From Martinezella tropici (GTDB lineage: Bacteria > Pseudomonadota > Alphaproteobacteria > Rhizobiales > Rhizobiaceae): a DNA stretch of 64,000 nt. The DNA is taken from the NCBI RefSeq assembly GCF_008370325.1, contig NZ_VNIP01000008.1, forward strand, positions 124,001 to 188,000. The letters are read 5' to 3'. Both the position numbers and the translations under genes were made by a program. Within the stretch, counting starts at the first letter, position 1. Each line of letters begins with the position of its first letter. This document shows, one piece after another, positions 17,919 to 27,997 of the stretch. The notes beneath the pieces were generated by a model, which was not told the origin of the DNA, did no database searches, and was given only the letters and a program-made list of their open reading frames with translations.

Positions 17919-19256
17919 ATGACTATTCATTCGAGTGTTTCCGATATTCTTCTCGATAAAGTGGCGGAATGGCTGACGCAGGCGGCGCTGACCGGCGAAA
18001 ACCTGGAGACCATCGTGCGGGGCTTCTGCGAGCGCATGGCGGCGACGGGAATGCCGCTCATTCGCGTGCATCTGACCTTTTCCATGCTGCATCCGCTTTA
18101 TGACGCTCTCGGATTTACCTGGCGACGCGCCGGCGGTCTGACGATCGAAGGCTATCGCCATGTAAACGATAAGCCGGAACGCTTCGTGCAGAGCCCCTAT
18201 TACTATCTCCTCTCCAATAATCTCCTCCATCTGCGTCGTCGGATCGATGTGGATGGGGCGGTGGAGTTTCCGATTTTCGAGGACCTGCGCAAGGAGAAAG
18301 TGACCGACTACATGGCCTTCGTGCAGACCTTCGGAGCGGGCTCTGTCCAGGGCATGATGGGCTCCTGGTCCACCGACAGCATCGGCGGCTTCAGCGAGGA
18401 GATGATCGGCGCGCTGATGCGCATGCAGAATCATCTCGCCATGGCGGCCAAGATGGCGGTTCTGGGTAAGCTCGCCAACAACATGCTGACCACCTATCTC
18501 GGCGGCGATGCCGGCAAGCGCGTGCTGAACGGGCAGATCCGCCGCGGCGACGGCGAGACGATCCGCGCGGCGCTGGTCATGGGCGACATGCGGCAATCCA
18601 CTGTCTATGCCGAGAAGGAAGGGCGGCAGGCCTATATCGATACGCTGAACGAGTTCTTCGACGCGATCGCAGCGCCCTTCAACCGCAATGGCGGCGAGAT
18701 CATGAGCTTTCTCGGCGATGGATTCCTGGCGGTCTATCCCTGCGGCCGCCATAAGGATCCGTCCAAGGTGGCCTGCGAGGCGGCGCTATCGGCCGTCTTC
18801 GAGGCGCAGCGCCGCGTTGCTGCCCTCAACAAGGATCGCCAGTCGCGCAATTTGAGCGAGGTGCGTTACGGAATAGGCCTGCACGTCGGCAACGTCATGT
18901 TCGGCAATGTCGGATTGAAGGACCGGTTGACGTTCTCGGCCTTCGGTGCCGCCGTCAACGAGGTGGAGCGGCTGCAGTCCCTGACCAAGAAATATGGAAC
19001 GGAGGTTGTCGCAAGCCAGGCCTTTTCCGGCTACACCGACTGCGAGTGGGGAACGCTCGGCGAAGAGAAGCTGCGCGGCGTTCGTCAGCGCTTTACCGTC
19101 GTCTCTCCGATGGCAGCCGCCATTGCCAACGGTACGGTGGAAGTTTTCCACGATACTGCGGCCGATGGGCTCTCCGAAGCCGAGCAGGTTATCCTCTTGC
19201 ACAGGGATGCCAAGAAGTTCGAAGGCCGTGTTCAAGTCGAAAATCTGACGCAGTGA
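17919..19256 (+). CDS. Adenylate/guanylate cyclase domain protein
   Basis: Soluble class III nucleotide cyclase-like protein, 445 aa from the ATG at 17919. The N-terminal ~200 residues contain a domain seen in rhizobial cyclases (LDKVAEWLTQAALTGENLE, IRVHLTFSMLHPLYDALGFT) with no membrane segment. The cyclase domain starts near residue 205 (ALVMGDMRQSTVYAE, first metal aspartate), then EIMSFLGDGFLAVYP (second aspartate) and LTFSAFGAAVNEVERLQ, where the Asn and Arg of the transition-state motif are present. The key residues suggest an active enzyme. A cyclic-nucleotide-binding protein is encoded 13 kb downstream at 32144. Confidence 0.87.
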   Translation: MTIHSSVSDILLDKVAEWLTQAALTGENLETIVRGFCERMAATGMPLIRVHLTFSMLHPLYDALGFTWRRAGGLTIEGYRHVNDKPERFVQSPYYYLLSNNLLHLRRRIDVDGAVEFPIFEDLRKEKVTDYMAFVQTFGAGSVQGMMGSWSTDSIGGFSEEMIGALMRMQNHLAMAAKMAVLGKLANNMLTTYLGGDAGKRVLNGQIRRGDGETIRAALVMGDMRQSTVYAEKEGRQAYIDTLNEFFDAIAAPFNRNGGEIMSFLGDGFLAVYPCGRHKDPSKVACEAALSAVFEAQRRVAALNKDRQSRNLSEVRYGIGLHVGNVMFGNVGLKDRLTFSAFGAAVNEVERLQSLTKKYGTEVVASQAFSGYTDCEWGTLGEEKLRGVRQRFTVVSPMAAAIANGTVEVFHDTAADGLSEAEQVILLHRDAKKFEGRVQVENLTQ

Positions 19257-19416
19257 CCTCGGCCGCCGCCTGGTTCAGCATAGGCCGATATATCACTGGA
19301 AAGACGACAGATTTTTTACAGTCTTTGTAGCGCTTTGACCAGCTAGACACCCGTTATGCCCTACGTTAGTGTGCCGCTTAAGGCCACAAAGGTCATGTGA
19401 GCGGGAAGTAATATGT

Positions 19417-21327
19417 ATGGCGTCAGGGACTGATCTACTGCGTATTGAGAACCTCGACGTCTCATTTTCCCTTTACGGGGACAATCTGCGTGTCGTCAAA
19501 AACGCCGGTTTGAGGGTGCTTCCCGGCAAGGTCACGGCGCTCGTCGGCGAGTCCGGCTCCGGCAAATCCATTATCAGCCAGTCGATCATGGGCATCCTGC
19601 CGACGCCGGCAACGGCGACGGGGCGGATCCTTTTTACCGACCCGCTCGACGGCGAGACCACCGATCTTCTCCAACTACCGCGTGACGGCGTCGCCATGCG
19701 CAGGCTGCGCGGCGCGCGCATGGCCAAGATCTTCCAGGAGCCGATGACGTCGCTGTCGCCGCTGCATACGGTGGGCAACCAGATCAGCGAAGTGCTCCGC
19801 ATTCACAGCCCCGGCATCAGCAGGTCGGAGCAGCGCGAGAAGACTGAGGAAATGCTGAGCCTCGTCGGCTTTCAGGATCCCTACCATACTTTCGACATGT
19901 ATCCTTTCCAGCTCTCCGGCGGCATGCGCCAGCGTGCGATGATCGCCATGGCGCTGATCTGCAATCCGGCGCTTCTGATTGCCGATGAACCGACGACCGC
20001 GCTTGACGTCACTATCCAGGCGCAAATTCTCGGGCTGCTGCGCAACCTCCAGCAGACCTTCAACATGGCAATGCTCCTGATCACCCATGATCTCGGCGTT
20101 GTCGCCAACATGGCCGACGAGGTCGTCGTCATCTATCACGGCGAAATCATGGAGGCCGGGCCGGTCGAAACGATCTTCCGCCAGCCGCAGCATCGCTATT
20201 TGAAGGCCCTGATGTCGGCGGTGCCGCATTTCGACATGAAGCCGGGCGAACGGCTGAAGTCTCTTCGGGATGTCCCTGTCAATCTCGGCACCTTCTCCGG
20301 CAAGAAGAAGCTGATCGCCCACGGTGCGCCGGCTGCCGGCACGGCACCCGATGTTCTGCTCAGCGTGCGCAACCTGACCAAGACCTATACGTCGAAGGCC
20401 GGCGGCCTGTTCGGCCGGCGGGACAGCACGAAGTTCCGTGCGGTCGATAATGTCAGCTTCGATATCCGCCGCGGCGAATGTCTTGGCTTGGTCGGCGAAA
20501 GCGGCTGCGGCAAGACGACGGTGAGCAAGATCCTCATGCGCGGTGTCACCGCCGACAGCGGTTCCGTCAGCTTCGACGACGGCAGCGGCAAGATCGACGT
20601 GCTGTCCGTCAAGAGCGACGAGTTGATGGATCTGCGCACGAAGATACAGATGGTCTTCCAGGATCCGGTTTCGTCCCTTTCTCCGCGCATGACGATCCGC
20701 AATATTCTGAGCGAGCCCCTGGAGATCCATGGGCATGGCGACAGCGCCGAGCGCAAGGAGAAGGTCGAGGCGCTGATGCAGGCGATCGGCCTCGACAAGC
20801 ATTTTCTCAGCCGCTACCCGCACAGCTTTTCCGGCGGCCAGCGCCAGCGCATCGGCATTGCGCGCGCCTTGGCACTTGGGCCGAAGCTTCTCATCCTGGA
20901 TGAGCCGGTCTCGGCGCTCGATGTGTCCGTTCAGGCGCAAATCCTGAACCTCCTCAAGGATTTGCAAAAGGAACTCGGCCTGACCTACCTGTTCATCTCG
21001 CACAATCTTGCCGTGGTCGATTACATGGCCGACAGGATCGCCGTCATGGCGCGGGGGCGCATCGTCGAAATCGCGCCGCGCGAAATCATCCTGCGCGATC
21101 CCGTTCATCCCTATACGCGCTCGTTGCTTGCCGCCGTCCCGTTCCCCGATCTCGACAGGCCTCTGGATTTCTCCGCCCTGAACAGCGAGGGACCGGCCGC
21201 CAAACAGAAATGGGGGCCGCAGTTCTCGGAAAGCACGGACGGGGAGCTTGCCTATGCGGATCTGGGCGGCGGCCATTTCGTTCGCGCCCGCCGGGGCGTC
21301 GAAGCCCAGGAGCTGCGCAAATGGTAA
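19417..21327 (+). CDS. Peptide-type ABC transporter, fused double ATP-binding protein
   Basis: Two-domain ATPase (636 aa) of the DppD-DppF type. First domain: Walker [10 protein letters not shown], signature [15 protein letters not shown], Walker [13 protein letters not shown]. Second domain (from about residue 310): Walker [10 protein letters not shown], signature [15 protein letters not shown], Walker [13 protein letters not shown]. The ATG at 19417 gives the usual [18 protein letters not shown] start; the frame from 19369 adds an unrelated 16 residues. The stop overlaps the start of the binding-protein gene (ATGGTAA), so the ATPase gene leads the operon. Confidence 0.93.
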   Translation: MASGTDLLRIENLDVSFSLYGDNLRVVKNAGLRVLPGKVTALVGESGSGKSIISQSIMGILPTPATATGRILFTDPLDGETTDLLQLPRDGVAMRRLRGARMAKIFQEPMTSLSPLHTVGNQISEVLRIHSPGISRSEQREKTEEMLSLVGFQDPYHTFDMYPFQLSGGMRQRAMIAMALICNPALLIADEPTTALDVTIQAQILGLLRNLQQTFNMAMLLITHDLGVVANMADEVVVIYHGEIMEAGPVETIFRQPQHRYLKALMSAVPHFDMKPGERLKSLRDVPVNLGTFSGKKKLIAHGAPAAGTAPDVLLSVRNLTKTYTSKAGGLFGRRDSTKFRAVDNVSFDIRRGECLGLVGESGCGKTTVSKILMRGVTADSGSVSFDDGSGKIDVLSVKSDELMDLRTKIQMVFQDPVSSLSPRMTIRNILSEPLEIHGHGDSAERKEKVEALMQAIGLDKHFLSRYPHSFSGGQRQRIGIARALALGPKLLILDEPVSALDVSVQAQILNLLKDLQKELGLTYLFISHNLAVVDYMADRIAVMARGRIVEIAPREIILRDPVHPYTRSLLAAVPFPDLDRPLDFSALNSEGPAAKQKWGPQFSESTDGELAYADLGGGHFVRARRGVEAQELRKW

Positions 21328-23243
21328 CGCGGCGAACCTTTCTCGGCCTGCTGGCTTCCACCATGTTGCCGCCGCCTCTTGCCGCGGCGGAAGTCGACAA
21401 CGAGCCGGACTATCTCGCCGATTGGCTGCGGGCCGGTCAGATGCCGCATCTTGCGAAGCGGCTGCCGAAATTTCCGCGCGTCGTCAACGTCGCCGCCATG
21501 GGGCGCACGCCAGGCCGCTACGGCGGCTCCATCCGCACCATCATCGGAAGTCAGAACGATATCCGTCTCATGACGATCTACGGCTATACGCGCCTTGTGG
21601 GTTATGATCGCACCCTGACGCTGCAGCCGGATATTCTGGAATCCTTTTCCGCCGTCAACGATACTGTCTTCACCTTCAAGCTGCGTGACGGACACAAATG
21701 GTCCGATGGGCATCCGTTTACCGCCAACGACTTCCGTTACTGGTGGGAGGACGTCATTCTCAACAAGGAGCTGACGCCGGGCGGTGGCGCGCTCGAATTG
21801 CGTCCGCATGGAAGCCTGCCGAATTTCGAGATGCTCGACGAGCTGACCGTGCGCTACACCTGGGATGATCCCAATCCGGATTTCCTGCCGATCCTTGCCG
21901 CTCCGCAGCCGCTCGTCATTGCCGGGCCGGCCCACTATCTCAAGCAGTTCCATAAGAAATACCAGGACAAGATTCGTCTTTCCTCGCTGATGCAGGAGAA
22001 CAGGGCGAAGAAATGGCAGGATCTGCATATCAAGATGGGCCGCTCGTACCGCCCGGAAAACCCCAATCTGCCGGTGCTCGATCCCTGGAAGAACACGACG
22101 CCGCCGCCGGCCGAGCAGTTCGTGTTCGAGCGCAATCCCTATTTCCACCGTGTCGACGAGAATGGCCGGCAGCTGCCCTATATCGATCGCATGATCCTGG
22201 ACATTAGCTCGTCATCGATCATTCCGGCCAAGACCGGCGCTGGAGAAAGCGACCTGCAGGCGACCGGCATAGATTTCAACGACTATACCTTCCTGAAGGA
22301 GGCGGAGAAGCGCGATCCGAGCAAGCTCAAGGTCAATCTCTGGAAAGCGGCGCGTGGGTCGCGTGTCGCCCTGTACCCCAATCTGAACAGCGCCGACGCT
22401 GTCTGGCGCGACCTCTTGCGCGATATTCGGGTGCGCAGAGCGCTGTCGCTTGCGATCGATCGTCACGAGATCAATATGGCTGTCTTCTACGGTCTCGGAA
22501 CAGCAAGCGCCAACACGGTATTGCCCGACAGCCCGCTTTTCAAACCTGAGTATGCCTCTGCCTGGATCGAACATGATCCCGACCAGGCCAATGCTCTTCT
22601 GGACGCTGCCGGCCTTGGCAAGCGGGATGAAGACGGTGTCCGCTTGCTACCAGATGGCCGGCGAATGGAAATCACTGTCGAGACACCGGGCGAAAGTACG
22701 CTCGATACGGACGTCTTGGAATTGGTTACCGATCATTGGCGCAAGGTCGGCATTGCACTTTTCACGCGCGTATCGCAACGCGATATTTTCCGCAGCCGCG
22801 CCATGGGCGGCCGCATTCTGATGTCGCTGTGGTACGGCCTCGACAACGGCGTGGCAACGGCCGACATGAATCCGGGCGAGTTGGCACCGACGACCAACGA
22901 CCAGATGCAATGGCCGCTCTGGGGCATGTACTATCTGTCGCGCCAGACGCAAGGCGTGGCTCCGGACCTGCCGGAGGCAGCCGAGCTGATCAGGCTGCTG
23001 GGCGAATGGGAAGAGGCTGCCTCCTCCTTCGAGCGGGCCGAGGTCTGGCACAAGATGCTGAAGATCTATACGGACCAGGTTTTCTCCATCGGTCTGGTCA
23101 ACGGCACTTTCCAGCCGATCGTGCATTCGGCCCGCATGCAGAATGTGCCGGAAAAGGCGCTCTACGGCTTCGATCCGACCTGCCTGCTCGGCGTCTACAT
23201 GCCGGACACCTTCTGGATGAAGGAGGATCGTCCGAATGCTTAG
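21321..23243 (+). CDS. Peptide-type ABC transporter substrate-binding protein
   Basis: Periplasmic solute-binding protein of family 5 (DppA/OppA type), 640 aa. The N-terminus [20 protein letters not shown] carries an RR-x-F-L Tat-like motif and a hydrophobic segment ending before AAAEVD. The body has typical features such as FTFKLRDGHKWSDGHPFTAN and RRALSLAIDRHEIN. The frame is open back to 21210, but 21321 overlaps the upstream stop and begins the signal peptide. At 640 aa it is longer than DppA (about 530 aa), as in the subfamily that includes some sugar or glycopeptide binders. Its ligand is unknown. Confidence 0.9.
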   Translation: MVTRRTFLGLLASTMLPPPLAAAEVDNEPDYLADWLRAGQMPHLAKRLPKFPRVVNVAAMGRTPGRYGGSIRTIIGSQNDIRLMTIYGYTRLVGYDRTLTLQPDILESFSAVNDTVFTFKLRDGHKWSDGHPFTANDFRYWWEDVILNKELTPGGGALELRPHGSLPNFEMLDELTVRYTWDDPNPDFLPILAAPQPLVIAGPAHYLKQFHKKYQDKIRLSSLMQENRAKKWQDLHIKMGRSYRPENPNLPVLDPWKNTTPPPAEQFVFERNPYFHRVDENGRQLPYIDRMILDISSSSIIPAKTGAGESDLQATGIDFNDYTFLKEAEKRDPSKLKVNLWKAARGSRVALYPNLNSADAVWRDLLRDIRVRRALSLAIDRHEINMAVFYGLGTASANTVLPDSPLFKPEYASAWIEHDPDQANALLDAAGLGKRDEDGVRLLPDGRRMEITVETPGESTLDTDVLELVTDHWRKVGIALFTRVSQRDIFRSRAMGGRILMSLWYGLDNGVATADMNPGELAPTTNDQMQWPLWGMYYLSRQTQGVAPDLPEAAELIRLLGEWEEAASSFERAEVWHKMLKIYTDQVFSIGLVNGTFQPIVHSARMQNVPEKALYGFDPTCLLGVYMPDTFWMKEDRPNA

Positions 23244-24234
23244 ATATATCCTCTGGCGCATCGCGGTGATGCTCCCGACCCTAATCGTCATCTCGATGCT
23301 GGTCTTTACGATCATCCAGCTGCCGCCTGGCGACTTCTTCGATAGCCAGATCGCGGAACTGCGCGCTCAGGGCGACACCGCGAATCTGCAGGACATGGAG
23401 AATCTTCGCCACGAATACGGGCTCGACCAGCCCTTGCCGCTTCAATATCTGCACTGGGCCGGAGGCATGCTGCACGGCGATTTCGGCTATTCCTTCGAAT
23501 ATCAGCTGCCGGTCTCGGAGGTCGTCGGCGACCGGCTCTGGCTGACCATCCTCGTGTCGATGACGACGATCCTTTTGACCTGGTTGATCGCCTTCCCGAT
23601 CGGCATCTATTCCGCCACTCATCAGTATAGTTGGGGCGATTACGGGCTGACCTTCTTCGGGTTGCTCGGTATCGCCATTCCGAACTTCATGCTGGCGCTG
23701 ATCCTGATGTATTTCGCCAATGTCTGGTTCGGCGTATCGATCGGCCATCTGATGGATCAAAAATATCTGTCGCAGCCGATGAGCTGGGAAAAGGCCCGCT
23801 CGATCCTGTCGCACCTGTGGATTCCGGTCATCATCGTCGGCACGGCCGGGACGGCGGGCATGATCCGCCGCCTGCGCGCCAATCTGCTCGACGAGATGCA
23901 GAAGCAATATGTGGTCACCGCCCGTGCCAAGGGGCTGCATCCGTTAAGGGTGCTGGTGAAATATCCGTTGCGCATGGCGCTGAATTTCTTCGTCGCCGAT
24001 ATCGGGTCGATCCTGCCGTCGATCATTTCAGGCGCTGAGATCACCGCCATCGTGCTGTCTCTGGAAACGACCGGCCCGATGCTGATCCGGGCCTTGCAGA
24101 GCCAGGACATGTATCTCGCCGGCTCTTTCCTGATGTTCCTGGCCTTCCTCAACGTCATCGGCGTACTGATCTCCGATATCGCCCTTGGCTTTCTCGATCC
24201 CCGCATCCGCTTGCAAGGCAGGAGCACAAAGTGA
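23236..24234 (+). CDS. Peptide-type ABC transporter permease (DppB-like)
   Basis: Inner-membrane permease, 332 aa, DppB family. It has the N-terminal helix MLRYILWRIAVMLPTLIVIS, a periplasmic loop with HEYGLDQPLPLQYLHW, and the cytoplasmic EAA-like loop QYVVTARAKGLHPLRVLVKY that contacts the ATPase. It starts eight bases before the end of the binding-protein gene and overlaps the next permease by four bases. Confidence 0.92.
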   Translation: MLRYILWRIAVMLPTLIVISMLVFTIIQLPPGDFFDSQIAELRAQGDTANLQDMENLRHEYGLDQPLPLQYLHWAGGMLHGDFGYSFEYQLPVSEVVGDRLWLTILVSMTTILLTWLIAFPIGIYSATHQYSWGDYGLTFFGLLGIAIPNFMLALILMYFANVWFGVSIGHLMDQKYLSQPMSWEKARSILSHLWIPVIIVGTAGTAGMIRRLRANLLDEMQKQYVVTARAKGLHPLRVLVKYPLRMALNFFVADIGSILPSIISGAEITAIVLSLETTGPMLIRALQSQDMYLAGSFLMFLAFLNVIGVLISDIALGFLDPRIRLQGRSTK

Positions 24235-25406
24235 GCGTATCCCTGCCAAAGCCCGGTGCCCCTCTGGAGCACTATGTCTCGAATGCGGATTTCGATCCGG
24301 ATCAGTTCGAAGCCATGTCCGCAGGCCAGCAACGCTATTACATGGCGTCGCAAAAGAAACTGATGTGGTGGAAATTCAAGCGCCACAAGCTTGCCCTGGC
24401 ATCCGGCATCTTCCTTTTGCTGGCCTACGGCATGATCGTGATTGCGGAATTCCTGGCGCCCTACGAGCTGCATACTCGCAATGTCGACTATATCCACTCG
24501 CCGCCGCAGATGATCCACCTGTTCGACAAGGGCAATTTTGTCGGCCCCTTCGTCTACGGCCGCAAGATGACGCTCGATATCGACACGCTGCGTCGGATCT
24601 ACACCGACAATCCTTCCGACGTGCAGCCGATCCGCTTCTTTTGCCGTGGCGATGCTTATCGCTTCTGGGGACTGGTGGATTCGAACTTTCATTTGGTTTG
24701 CCCGGCCGTCGGCGGCCAAATGTACCTGCTCGGCACGGACAGGCTGGGTCGCGACGTGTTGTCGCGCATCATCTATGGCGCGCGCATATCTCTGACGATC
24801 GGTTTGATCGGTATCACGATCAGTTTCGCGCTCGGCATCGTCATCGGGGGGCTCGCCGGCTATCGTGGCGGTCTTTTCGATCTTCTCGTGCAGCGTGTGA
24901 TCGAGGTGCTGCAGTCGCTGCCGAGCCTGCCATTGTGGATGGCGCTGGCGGCGATCATGCCGGTGAGCTGGAGCCCGATCATCGTCTATTTCGGCATCAC
25001 GATCATCCTCGGCATCCTGGACTGGACCGGCCTTGCGCGCGCCGTGCGCTCCAAGCTCTTATCCCTGCGCGAGGAGGACTACGTGCTTGCCGCGCAACTG
25101 ATGGGTGCAAGCACGCCTCGGATCATCGGCCGTCACCTCGTCCCCGGCTTCATGTCGCACCTGATTGCTACTGCGACGATTTCGGTTCCGAGCATGATTC
25201 TCGGCGAAACTGCCCTAAGTTTCCTTGGATTGGGCCTTCGGCCGCCGATCACGAGCTGGGGTATCCTGCTGACCGAGGCCAAGAACGTCAGCGTGATCGC
25301 CTTCTATCCATGGCTTCTTTTTCCGATGATCCCCGTGATATTGGTTATTCTGGCGTTCAACTTTTTAGGAGACGGGTTGCGCGATGCCGCCGATCCCTAC
25401 AAATAG
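24231..25406 (+). CDS. Peptide-type ABC transporter permease (DppC-like)
   Basis: Second permease, 391 aa, DppC family, starting at a GTG that overlaps the previous stop (GTGA). After a long N-terminal cytoplasmic and first-helix region (WWKFKRHKLALASGIFLLLA), it carries LGTDRLGRDVLSRIIYGARIS and the EAA loop EEDYVLAAQLMGASTPRIIG, and ends [13 protein letters not shown], the usual DppC C-terminus. The ~100-residue periplasmic insertion between helix 1 and the LGTDRLGRD motif is longer than in DppC and typical of the subfamily with 640-aa binding proteins. Confidence 0.92.
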   Translation: MSVSLPKPGAPLEHYVSNADFDPDQFEAMSAGQQRYYMASQKKLMWWKFKRHKLALASGIFLLLAYGMIVIAEFLAPYELHTRNVDYIHSPPQMIHLFDKGNFVGPFVYGRKMTLDIDTLRRIYTDNPSDVQPIRFFCRGDAYRFWGLVDSNFHLVCPAVGGQMYLLGTDRLGRDVLSRIIYGARISLTIGLIGITISFALGIVIGGLAGYRGGLFDLLVQRVIEVLQSLPSLPLWMALAAIMPVSWSPIIVYFGITIILGILDWTGLARAVRSKLLSLREEDYVLAAQLMGASTPRIIGRHLVPGFMSHLIATATISVPSMILGETALSFLGLGLRPPITSWGILLTEAKNVSVIAFYPWLLFPMIPVILVILAFNFLGDGLRDAADPYK

Positions 25407-25505
25407 CAGGGTGAATGGCGAAGACAGGATTGCAATTCGAGGAGCGGTCGCGGATGTCGTTTGCCGACAAACCGCGTATGACTTTTACCCCCAGAGGTTT
25501 TGCCA

Positions 25506-26720
25506 ATGAAGCGGCGCTTAGAAGATGCTCGAATCCTCATGTACAGCCACGATACGTTCGGTCTCGGCCACCTGCGGCGATGCCGGACGATCGCGCATGC
25601 GCTCGTGGAGGATTATCGCGGGCTGAACGTGCTGATTATCTCCGGCGCGACGATTGCCGGGGCGTTCGATTATCGGTCTCGCGTGGATTTCGTCAAAGTT
25701 CCGAGCGTAATCAAGCTGCGTGACGGCGAATATACGTCGATGGCGAGCCATGTCGCGCTGCAGGAAACGCTGAAGATGCGGCAGTCGATCATCCGCCATA
25801 CGGCGGAAACCTTTCAGCCGGATGTTTTCATCGTCGACAAGGAGCCTTTGGGCCTGAAGGGCGAGGTCGAGGAGACGCTGACCTATCTCAAGGCGCGCGG
25901 CACGACACTCGTCCTGGGCATGCGCGATGTCATGGATGCGCCGCACCTGCTGGAGGCGGAGTGGAAGAAAAACAACGTGCTGCAGAAGATCGATCAGTTC
26001 TATGACAGCGTCTGGGTCTACGGTCCGCCGGATTTCCATGACCCGCTTATCGGGCTCGACGTGCCCACGGGCGTGCGCCGGAAGATGGAATTTGTCGGCT
26101 TCTTGCAGCGCAGCGTTTCCACCCTGGGCACGAAATCCGAACATGTGCCCGACGAGGACTATATCCTGGTGACAACGGGCGGCGGCGGCGATGGCGCCGA
26201 TCTGGTCAGCGATGTCGTCGGCGCTTTCGAACAGGACAGCTCCCTGACGCAGAAGACGCTGATCGTCCTCGGTCCCTATATGCCGGCCAAGGAGCGCGGC
26301 CAGCTCCTGGAGCGCGCCAGCAAGATCGACTGTCTGCAGGTGATCGAGTTCGACAACAAGATGGAAGAGCTGATCGCCGGCGCCAAGGCCGTCGTCGCCA
26401 TGGGCGGTTACAACACCTATTGCGAGATCCTGTCTTTCGACAAGCCGGCGTTGATCATTCCGCGCACCCGCCCGCGCGAGGAACAGTTGATCCGCGCCCA
26501 GCGTGCCAGCGAGCTCGGCCTCGTCGATATGCTGCTGCCGGAGGAATCCGCCGATCCGAGGCAGCTTGCCGCCGCCCTGAAGCGCCTGCCGAACCGCGCG
26601 CCGCCTTCGGCGAGCAGCAGCAACATGCGCCTGGAAGGATTGGTGCATATTTCGCGCACCATCGGCGAGTGGTTCGATGATCGCGAGCGCTATACGCCGC
26701 TGTCGATCGTTGCCGAATAG
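25506..26720 (+). CDS. MurG-like glycosyltransferase (first of two)
   Basis: GT-B-fold glycosyltransferase, 404 aa, no signal peptide or membrane helix. The N-terminal domain begins ARILMYSHDTFGLGHLRRCR, a GxGHxxR loop as in MurG and family 28 enzymes. The C-terminal half holds TTGGGGDGADLV and VVAMGGYNTYCEILSFDKPA, the donor-binding region. The ATG at 25506 is preferred over a TTG six bases upstream. It is followed 17 bases later by a GT4 gene and then by a second MurG-like gene, so three sugar transferases are made together. Donor and acceptor are unknown. Confidence 0.83.
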   Translation: MKRRLEDARILMYSHDTFGLGHLRRCRTIAHALVEDYRGLNVLIISGATIAGAFDYRSRVDFVKVPSVIKLRDGEYTSMASHVALQETLKMRQSIIRHTAETFQPDVFIVDKEPLGLKGEVEETLTYLKARGTTLVLGMRDVMDAPHLLEAEWKKNNVLQKIDQFYDSVWVYGPPDFHDPLIGLDVPTGVRRKMEFVGFLQRSVSTLGTKSEHVPDEDYILVTTGGGGDGADLVSDVVGAFEQDSSLTQKTLIVLGPYMPAKERGQLLERASKIDCLQVIEFDNKMEELIAGAKAVVAMGGYNTYCEILSFDKPALIIPRTRPREEQLIRAQRASELGLVDMLLPEESADPRQLAAALKRLPNRAPPSASSSNMRLEGLVHISRTIGEWFDDRERYTPLSIVAE

Positions 26721-26737
26721 ATCATCGGAAGCTGTCG

Positions 26738-27997
26738 ATGCGGAAGAAAATACTGGTGGTCCTCAAGGGCTATCCTCGCCTGTCTGAAACCTTCATTGCG
26801 CAGGAACTGCTTGGCTTGGAAGAGGCCGGCTTCGACCTGACGCTGATTTCGATGCGCAAGCCGACGGACAAGAAGCGCCATCCCGTCCATGACGAGATCA
26901 AGGCGCGTGTCGTCTATCTGCCGGAATATCTGCGCAACGAACCGCTAAGGGTGCTGCGGGCCTTCTTTGCAGGCATCGGCAAGCCGGGCTTCAGGCCGCT
27001 CGTGAAGCAATTCTGGGCCGACCTGAAGCGGGACATCACCCCAAACCGGGTGCGGCGCTTCGGCCAGGCATTGGTTCTGGCGCATGAATGGCCCGATGGC
27101 GGCGAATGGCTGCATGCGCATTTCATCCATACGCCGGCTTCGGTAACTTCCTATGCCAGCATCATGACAGGCATTTCCTGGACTTGCTCGGCGCATGCCA
27201 AGGATATCTGGACGTCGCCGGACTGGGAGCTTTCGGAAAAGCTCGGTCGAGCCCGCTGGACGGTGACCTGCACGCGCACCGGTTTCGAGCACATGCGCGA
27301 TCTGATCCAGACGGATGACAAAGTCTATCTGAGCTATCATGGCCTGGATCTCGATCGCTTCGCTCCCTTCGCCGGCGATCATTCCGATCGGGATGGCACG
27401 GACGCCTCCGATCCCGCCCTCATTCTCAGCGTCGGGCGCGCAGTGGAGAAGAAGGGATACGACGTCTTGCTGAAGGCGCTGGCGCTGTTGCCCGGCGATC
27501 TCAACTGGCGCTTTACCCACATCGGCGGCGGCGATGGGCTGGCAAAGCTGAAGACATTGGCCGACACGCTCGGTATTGCCGATCGCCTCACCTGGAAGGG
27601 CGCGCTGGCACAGGAGGATGTGCTTGCCCATTATCGTCAGGCCGATATCTTCGCGCTTGCTTGCCGCGTTGCGGCCGATGGCGATCGCGACGGCCTGCCG
27701 AACGTGCTCGTGGAAGCGTCGAGCCAGCGTCTTGTCTGCGTTTCCACCAATGTCTCTGGCGTTCCCGAATTGATCGAGGATGGCGAGAACGGCCTTGTCG
27801 TTCCATCCGAGGATCCGCAGGCGCTCGCCGTGGCGCTGGAAACGGCCATTCGCAACCCGGCGCTGCGCCATAAGCTCGCGGAATCGGCCGAAAGGCGGGT
27901 GCGCGAGCATTTCGACTATCATGCCAGCATCCGGCAATTGACGCGGCTATTCGAGGAGCAGTGGCAAAGGGAAGATCAATGGCGGAAATCCGCATGA
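26738..27997 (+). CDS. Glycosyltransferase family 4 protein
   Basis: GT4-type transferase, 419 aa. Donor-domain motifs are LILSVGRAVEKKGYDVLLKA, WRFTHIGGGDGLAKL and DGLPNVLVEASSQRL, with the two glutamates of the E-x7-E arrangement in VEASS and GVPELIEDG. The N-terminus KILVVLKGYPRLSETFIAQE resembles colanic-acid-type (WcaL/AmsK-like) transferases. It overlaps the next gene by 19 bases, suggesting coupled translation. Confidence 0.88.
   Translation: MRKKILVVLKGYPRLSETFIAQELLGLEEAGFDLTLISMRKPTDKKRHPVHDEIKARVVYLPEYLRNEPLRVLRAFFAGIGKPGFRPLVKQFWADLKRDITPNRVRRFGQALVLAHEWPDGGEWLHAHFIHTPASVTSYASIMTGISWTCSAHAKDIWTSPDWELSEKLGRARWTVTCTRTGFEHMRDLIQTDDKVYLSYHGLDLDRFAPFAGDHSDRDGTDASDPALILSVGRAVEKKGYDVLLKALALLPGDLNWRFTHIGGGDGLAKLKTLADTLGIADRLTWKGALAQEDVLAHYRQADIFALACRVAADGDRDGLPNVLVEASSQRLVCVSTNVSGVPELIEDGENGLVVPSEDPQALAVALETAIRNPALRHKLAESAERRVREHFDYHASIRQLTRLFEEQWQREDQWRKSA

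Noticed and set aside
19675..21276. 533-codon minus-strand frame opposite the double ABC ATPase
   Set aside because: Shadow of a strongly supported coding sequence; the antisense protein has no domain.
24185..25414. 409-codon plus-strand frame overlapping the DppC-like gene
   Set aside because: Wrong-frame translation of the permease; lacks hydrophobic helices and is rich in Arg and Pro.
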